DNA of 27,660 nt. Origin: Candidatus Aminicenantota bacterium (lineage in GTDB: Bacteria; Acidobacteriota; Aminicenantia; UBA2199). Positions within the stretch are counted from its first letter, which is position 1; each line of letters opens with the position of its first letter. The notes beneath the pieces are model-generated. The model searched no databases, was not told the origin of the DNA, and saw only the letters and a program-made list of their open reading frames with translations. The translations under genes and the position numbers were made by a program. Shown here in pieces: positions 23,646 to 27,660 of the stretch. The stretch lies in assembly GCA_026393775.1 (NCBI GenBank), contig JAPKZM010000253.1, positions 1 to 27,660 of the forward strand, in the 5' to 3' direction.

Positions 23646-24183
23646 ACTTCAGCTTGATCAGGTCGGAAGTGACCATTCCGTAGATGATGCGCGCCGTGTC
23701 GAAGATATTGACCGCGCATTCCTTGGAAATCTGGTTGATGTTTTTTTTGCCGTCGATCTTGGCGATGATCACCCATTCCATGGTGGACAGGGAAATCTTG
23801 CGGCGCTCCTGGCGGTCGATATCGTTGAATTCGGGAATGGCGTCAATGGAGCCGATTTTTTTGCGCAGCAGCTTCCATTCGTCGATGCGGCGCGCCGATT
23901 CCATCAGCAGAGATGTGATCGGCCGTTGGATGGTGACCGGAGTATCCGATGTCCCTTCCTCAAAAACAAATTCACCTTCGTCCCAGGCGATCAATGTGAA
24001 AATGGCGTCCTCGCCCTTAAACGATTCGGCTTCAGCATGGACGATCTCGCCCTTTTTCAGGTAGATCATCCCCTGCTGCCCGCCGGTGCGCGTGAGGATG
24101 AAGCGGCCGGTTTGGTTGGAATTGGAAACCAGCTGAATGATATCCGCCAAATTAATTGAAGATAAAGATCCTTTTAAACTCAT
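23644..24183 (-). CDS. DUF4388-domain protein
   Basis: A 179-residue protein beginning MSLKGSLSSINLADIIQLVS, the characteristic opening of the DUF4388 domain (PatA N-terminal-like). G-x-IYLKKGEIVHAEAES and the W-x-EG-x-F-x-FEEG turn follow within the first ~85 residues. The rest (about 95-179) is helical and resembles the winged-helix tail seen in many DUF4388 proteins (ISLSTMEWVIIAKIDG, then a C-terminal IYGMV.S.LI.L). Such proteins are thought to act in signalling or in gliding/polarity regulation in several phyla; the exact role is not known. ATG 24183 is preferred to the GTG at 24192 because GGTGAG lies four bases upstream of it. Confidence 0.82.
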   Translation of the reverse strand: MSLKGSLSSINLADIIQLVSNSNQTGRFILTRTGGQQGMIYLKKGEIVHAEAESFKGEDAIFTLIAWDEGEFVFEEGTSDTPVTIQRPITSLLMESARRIDEWKLLRKKIGSIDAIPEFNDIDRQERRKISLSTMEWVIIAKIDGKKNINQISKECAVNIFDTARIIYGMVTSDLIKLK

Positions 24184-24208
24184 TTTTCTCACCCAAGGAA
24201 AGCATCAT

Positions 24209-24235
24209 AGTATAGCTTTTTATGTCATTTGTCAA
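24209..24235 (-). promoter_or_regulatory. Promoter of the DUF4388 gene
   Basis: On the minus strand a perfect TTGACA (24235-24230) and TATACT (24214-24209) are 15 bases apart, slightly short of optimal. Transcription would start near 24202, leaving a leader of about 19 bases. Confidence 0.55.
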
Positions 24236-24280
24236 TTGTTTTCGCGAATTAGAAATAAAAATTGATTGTTTGGATTTTCG

Positions 24281-24309
24281 TTTACTCATGGGGCAATTTT
24301 TTCTATAAT
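24281..24309 (+). promoter_or_regulatory. Sigma70-type promoter of ligA, start site on the initiation codon
   Basis: TTTACT at 24281-24286 and a perfect TATAAT at 24304-24309 are separated by 17 bases. The expected +1 (24315-24317) falls on the ATG at 24316, and there is no ribosome binding site in between, so a leaderless transcript is predicted. Confidence 0.65.
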
Positions 24310-24315
24310 GACGGC

Positions 24316-26358
24316 ATGGATGCCAAGAAGCGGATCGAAGAACTTGCCGCCGAACTGCTCAAACACCAATATTTGTACTACGTTCGGGCCCGGCCGGAAA
24401 TCAGCGATGAAGAATACGACCGGATGTTCGATGCGCTGTTGCGCCTGGAAAAGCGGTTTCCCCAGTATGCCGGCGCCAATTCTCCCAGCCGCAGGATCGG
24501 CTCCGACCTGGACAACGCCTTTCCCGAAAAAGCCCATACGGTGCCGGTCCTCAGCCTGGACAAGGTGTACCAGGCGGAAGAACTCGAACAGTGGCTGCTG
24601 AAAACCGCGGCTGCCGCCGGGGGCGGAGCCGGGTTTACTGTCGAGGAGAAAATAGACGGCGCCTCCATCGTCCTTTACTATGACCGGGGGGAACTGCAGT
24701 ACGCCCTCACCCGGGGCAACGGCCTTCTGGGCAACGATGTCAGTGCCAATGTGCGCACCATCAGCCAGGTCCCCCTGCGCATCGCCGAATCCTCGCCGCT
24801 TGCCGTGCGCGGCGAAATTTACATCATGCGCGGTGATTTCGAGCGCTTTAATTCGCAGGTGGCTGAAAAATACGCTAATCCGCGCAACCTGGCGGCCGGT
24901 TCGCTGCGCAACCTCAAATCTTCCCTGGCGGCCCGCGTGCCCCTGAATATCTTCGTTTACGAGGGATTTTTTCAGAACGGGTCCGGCCGCGATCACCTGG
25001 AAATCCTGCAGCGGCTGCTGGAACTGGGATTCCGCGTCAATCCGCACTTGGGATATTTTTCCGCCGATGAAGCCAAGCGGCTGCTGGCGCTGCGGCTTTT
25101 TCCGGGCATTTCGGCCGAACCGCTGACCGGCCTGAAAGAATACCTGCTTCGGCGGGCGGCCACAAGGGCCGAAATCCCCTACGACATCGACGGCCTGGTG
25201 ATCAAAGTCGTGGAAATGGACTTCCGCCGGGAACTCGGAACCACGGCCCACCACCCGCGCTGGGCCATGGCCTACAAGTTTGATTCTCCGCAGGGCCGGA
25301 CCGTATTGTTGGACGTGCAGGTGCAGGTGGGACGCAACGGCCGGGTCACCCCGGTGGCGCTGCTCAAGCCGGTGGCGCTTTCCGGCAGCACGGTCACGCG
25401 GGCCACGCTGCACAACCAGGATTATATCGACATGCTGGAACTGGGGATCGGCGATGAGGTCAGCATATCCAAACGCGGCGACGTCATCCCGGCCGTCGAT
25501 GAAGTGCTGGAAAAAAGCGAACAGGCACCGGGGATCTATAAGCTGCCTGACCGCTGCCCCTTTTGTCAAATGCCCTTGGTGAAGGAGGGGGCCCACCATT
25601 TCTGCAAAAATGACGCCTGCCCCGAGCGGCGTCGACGCATGCTCGAGTATTTTTGCGCCAAGGAGCAGATGGACATCGAGACCCTGGGGGAAAAGACCAT
25701 CGCTTTCCTGTTCGCCAAAGGCTGGGTGCAGAGCATCCCGGACATTTATCGCTTCGATTACGGCTTGCTGGCCGGGGAAGAGGGCTTCAAGGAAAAAAAA
25801 ATCACCCGCATCCGCGCTGCGGTCGAAGCGAGCAAGTCCCGCCCCTTTGCCAAGGTCCTGGCTGCCCTGGGTTTTGAGGGCGTGGCCTCGGCCGTGGCGA
25901 CCGCCCTGATCGCCAATGGCTTTGACAGCGTGGAGAAAATCGTTGCCTGCGCCAAGAAAAATGACTGGGAGGCTTTTGCCCGGATGGAAGGGATTGGCGA
26001 GGTCACGGCGCGGCTGCTGGTCGAGCATTTCAGCAGCCCCGTCAACCTGAAATTGATCGCCCGCTTGCGGGAGATCGGTTTGCAGTTCCAAGCCGCAGGC
26101 GGCGGGCCGGAAAGAATGGATGATTCCTTCGCCGGCCAGGTCTGGGTAGTCAGCGGAACGTTTGCCAACTTCAGCCCCCGCTCGCTGGCGGTCACCGAGA
26201 TTGAAAAACGCGGCGGCAAGGTCGCGGAAAGTGTCAGTTCGCGCACCAACTTCCTGTTGTCCGGCAGCCATCCCGGCTCCAAATTGGCCAGGGCCGAAAA
26301 ACTCAGGATCCCCATTGTTACGGAAGGTGAATTCCTGAAACTCCTTGCCGGCAAGTGA
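24316..26358 (+). CDS. ligA: NAD-dependent DNA ligase LigA
   Basis: A 680-residue NAD+-dependent DNA ligase, full length for the family. The Ia domain (1-70) has HQYLYYVRARPEISDEEYD, the NAD-binding signature. The adenylated lysine is K112 in EEKIDG. TRGNGLLGNDVSANVRTI follows, where most ligases have TRGDG, so the Asp is Asn here. YDIDGLVIKV (289-298) and the OB fold come next. Four zinc cysteines are C414, C417, C430 and C435, then helix-hairpin-helix repeats (about 475-575), and a BRCT domain at 604-679. It joins nicks in replication and repair. The frame extends 18 codons upstream (24262), but that part contains the promoter, so ATG 24316 is chosen. Confidence 0.94.
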   Translation: MDAKKRIEELAAELLKHQYLYYVRARPEISDEEYDRMFDALLRLEKRFPQYAGANSPSRRIGSDLDNAFPEKAHTVPVLSLDKVYQAEELEQWLLKTAAAAGGGAGFTVEEKIDGASIVLYYDRGELQYALTRGNGLLGNDVSANVRTISQVPLRIAESSPLAVRGEIYIMRGDFERFNSQVAEKYANPRNLAAGSLRNLKSSLAARVPLNIFVYEGFFQNGSGRDHLEILQRLLELGFRVNPHLGYFSADEAKRLLALRLFPGISAEPLTGLKEYLLRRAATRAEIPYDIDGLVIKVVEMDFRRELGTTAHHPRWAMAYKFDSPQGRTVLLDVQVQVGRNGRVTPVALLKPVALSGSTVTRATLHNQDYIDMLELGIGDEVSISKRGDVIPAVDEVLEKSEQAPGIYKLPDRCPFCQMPLVKEGAHHFCKNDACPERRRRMLEYFCAKEQMDIETLGEKTIAFLFAKGWVQSIPDIYRFDYGLLAGEEGFKEKKITRIRAAVEASKSRPFAKVLAALGFEGVASAVATALIANGFDSVEKIVACAKKNDWEAFARMEGIGEVTARLLVEHFSSPVNLKLIARLREIGLQFQAAGGGPERMDDSFAGQVWVVSGTFANFSPRSLAVTEIEKRGGKVAESVSSRTNFLLSGSHPGSKLARAEKLRIPIVTEGEFLKLLAGK

Positions 26359-26385
26359 ATGCCAGCGGCTTGCCCGGGCTGCCAG

Positions 26386-26414
26386 TTGCAATAAATCGTA
26401 ATTTCAACTAGAAT
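26386..26414 (+). promoter_or_regulatory. Sigma70-type promoter for the Cys/Met PLP enzyme
   Basis: TTGCAA at 26386-26391 and TAGAAT at 26409-26414 are separated by 17 bases. Transcription would start near 26421, the first base of the hairpin described below. Confidence 0.65.
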
Positions 26415-26420
26415 CCTTAA

Positions 26421-26443
26421 CTGGTTTTCGAAAATTCAACCAG
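26421..26443 (+). other. Hairpin at the 5' end of the leader RNA
   Basis: CTGGTT (26421-26426) pairs with AACCAG (26438-26443) around an 11-base loop that contains TTCGAA. It begins at the predicted transcription start and could protect the mRNA end. There is no SAM or other known riboswitch structure in the ~47-base leader. Confidence 0.4.
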
Positions 26444-26467
26444 CATGTTTTAATTTACGGAGGTTTC

Positions 26468-27643
26468 ATGAAAAAACAGGGCTTTGATACCAAGGCGATC
26501 CACGCCGGTTTGGAGAAATTTTCCCCCGATTCGATGTCCGTGCCCATCTATCAATCCGTGGCCTATCCCTATGCCGATGCCAAGGAGGCGGCGGCGATCT
26601 TTACCGGCGAAAAGCCCGGCTACACCTACGGACGCTGGGACAACCCGACGGTTGCCGTTTTCGAAAAGCGGCTGGCGGCCCTGGAAAACACCGAGTCGGC
26701 CATCGCCACTGCGTCGGGAATGTCGGCCATCTTCCTTCTGACCCACCACTTGTTGAGCCCGGGCGATGCCGTGGTTTCATCCAACCGGGTCTACGGCGGC
26801 ACCTTCGGTCTTTTTGAGACCGGCTTGAAAAAAATGGGCTCGCAGGTTCATTGGGTCACCGCTCCCGACGACATCTCCGCCTGGGCGGCCGCCATCACGC
26901 CGAAGACAAAATTCTTGTTCGTGGAAACCCCCAGCAACCCGGCTCTGTTTGTGGCCGATATCCCGGCATTGGCGGCGCTGGCGAAAAAGCACCACCTGCC
27001 GCTGGTCGTTGACAATACCATCGCCACGCCCGCCCTGCAGAGCCCCATCGATCTGGGAGCCAGCGTGGTCGTTCATTCCACGACCAAGTATATCTGCGGG
27101 AACGGGTCGAGCCTGGGTGGGATCATCTGCGGTTCGCGGGAATTGGTCGAAGGCATCCGCCAGAGCTCCATCCGCTATCTGGGTCCGGCCATGTCCCCCT
27201 TCCATGCCTGGCTGAATCTGCTGGGGCTGGAGACACTGGGCCTGCGCATGGAACGGCACTGTCTCAATGCCATGGTCGTGGCCCGTTTCCTGGAAAAGCA
27301 TCCTCGGGTGGAAACGGTAAATTATCCGGGCCTGGACAGCAACCCGTACCGCAAACTGATGGGAACGAACAAGATGAAAGGCTTCAGCTCGCTGATGTCC
27401 TTCGTGATCAAAGGGAACTATGCCGACGCGGTCAAATTCATCGATGCGCTCAAAGTGCTGACCCATGCCACCCACCTGGGCACGTGCCGGAGTATCGTTA
27501 CCCATCCGGCATCCACCACCCACTCCGCCATGGGCGAAACCGAGATGCGCAAAGCCGGGATCTCGCCGGCCATGGTGCGCTTCTCCATCGGGCTGGAAGA
27601 CAAGGAAGACCTGATCGCGGATATCGAACGGGCGTTGGGCTGA
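26468..27643 (+). CDS. O-acetyl/O-succinylhomoserine sulfhydrylase-type PLP enzyme
   Basis: A 391-residue Cys/Met-metabolism PLP enzyme. GFDTKAIHAG opens the protein, YTYGRWDNPT (52-61) provides the phosphate-binding Tyr/Arg of the partner subunit, SGMSA (83-87) is the cofactor loop, D182 contacts the pyridine ring, and K207 in STTKYICG is the PLP lysine. The sequence GNGSSLGG after it resembles MetY (O-acetylhomoserine sulfhydrylase) more than gamma-synthase or cystathionine lyases, but 391 residues is closer to MetZ; both and a methionine gamma-lyase-type role remain open. It would make homocysteine from sulfide and an acylated homoserine. GGAGG (26459-26463) supports the ATG. No metA/metX is nearby, and the gene ends 17 bases before the window edge. 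Confidence 0.85.
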   Translation: MKKQGFDTKAIHAGLEKFSPDSMSVPIYQSVAYPYADAKEAAAIFTGEKPGYTYGRWDNPTVAVFEKRLAALENTESAIATASGMSAIFLLTHHLLSPGDAVVSSNRVYGGTFGLFETGLKKMGSQVHWVTAPDDISAWAAAITPKTKFLFVETPSNPALFVADIPALAALAKKHHLPLVVDNTIATPALQSPIDLGASVVVHSTTKYICGNGSSLGGIICGSRELVEGIRQSSIRYLGPAMSPFHAWLNLLGLETLGLRMERHCLNAMVVARFLEKHPRVETVNYPGLDSNPYRKLMGTNKMKGFSSLMSFVIKGNYADAVKFIDALKVLTHATHLGTCRSIVTHPASTTHSAMGETEMRKAGISPAMVRFSIGLEDKEDLIADIERALG

Positions 27644-27660
27644 TTGTCGCCACGCCCGCC

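Noticed and set aside
24262..24315. Longer N terminus for ligA
   Set aside because: These 18 codons contain the -35 and the perfect TATAAT of the ligA promoter, and LigA proteins normally start at the MDAKKRIEEL position.
24286..26391. A 701-codon open frame on the strand opposite ligA
   Set aside because: Long antisense frames are expected opposite GC-rich genes. Its translation has no recognisable family, and ligA is unmistakable on the other strand.
26415..26467. SAM or other methionine-related riboswitch before the sulfhydrylase gene
   Set aside because: The leader is only about 47 bases with one simple hairpin and no terminator or known aptamer core.

Overview
This 27.7 kb window is a bacterial chromosomal segment, mostly GC-rich, with ordinary ATG/GTG starts, AGGAGG-type ribosome binding sites and sigma70-like promoters. 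Lipoprotein and Sec signal peptides, a class A penicillin-binding protein and a secreted protein ending in a beta-barrel-like C terminus point to a diderm. The mix of housekeeping genes, a DUF4388 protein and orphan families fits the Acidobacteriota/Aminicenantota type of lineage, but that is inference; no rRNA is present to decide it. I saw no tRNA, CRISPR array, prophage or intact transposase.

Left part (1-12.4 kb): mostly single genes and short operons of accessory character. In order: a zinc-ribbon-like membrane protein, an AT-richer sugar-epimerase-like gene bracketed by two copies of a 20-nt repeat, a cupin plus two nitroreductases in one operon, a small membrane protein divergent from an Asp/Glu-type racemase, a decayed gene behind an intact consensus promoter, a CCG-domain Fe-S protein, an uncharacterised protein built of two copies of one domain, a lysine 2,3-aminomutase-type radical SAM enzyme, an orphan lipoprotein, a methyltransferase preceded by a small copy of its own 5' end, a GNAT acetyltransferase coupled to a secreted PDZ protein, and a diguanylate cyclase whose 5' end is the start of a carbon-starvation (cstA) gene. 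This stretch shows at least three rearrangement scars: 4850-5026, 8795-8887 and 11328-11515.

Right part (12.5-27.7 kb): more housekeeping genes. A Cu+ P-type ATPase; smc followed at once by the corrinoid adenosyltransferase gene; two exported proteins of unknown function separated by a strong terminator and a near-perfect promoter; then, alternating in strand, a class A PBP (-), acpS (+), a DUF4388 protein (-) and ligA (+); finally a Cys/Met-metabolism PLP enzyme of the O-acyl-homoserine sulfhydrylase type.

Several promoters can be read directly, many with exactly 17-bp spacing, and they sit very close to their start codons. Predicted leaders are 0-20 nt for ligA, the PBP gene, acpS, the DUF4388 gene and the 20398 gene, so short-leader or leaderless transcription may be common in this organism. 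No single novel defence or biosynthetic system is evident. The most unusual items are the duplicated-domain protein (6042-6731), the mini-copy leader of the methyltransferase and the cstA::GGDEF chimera.
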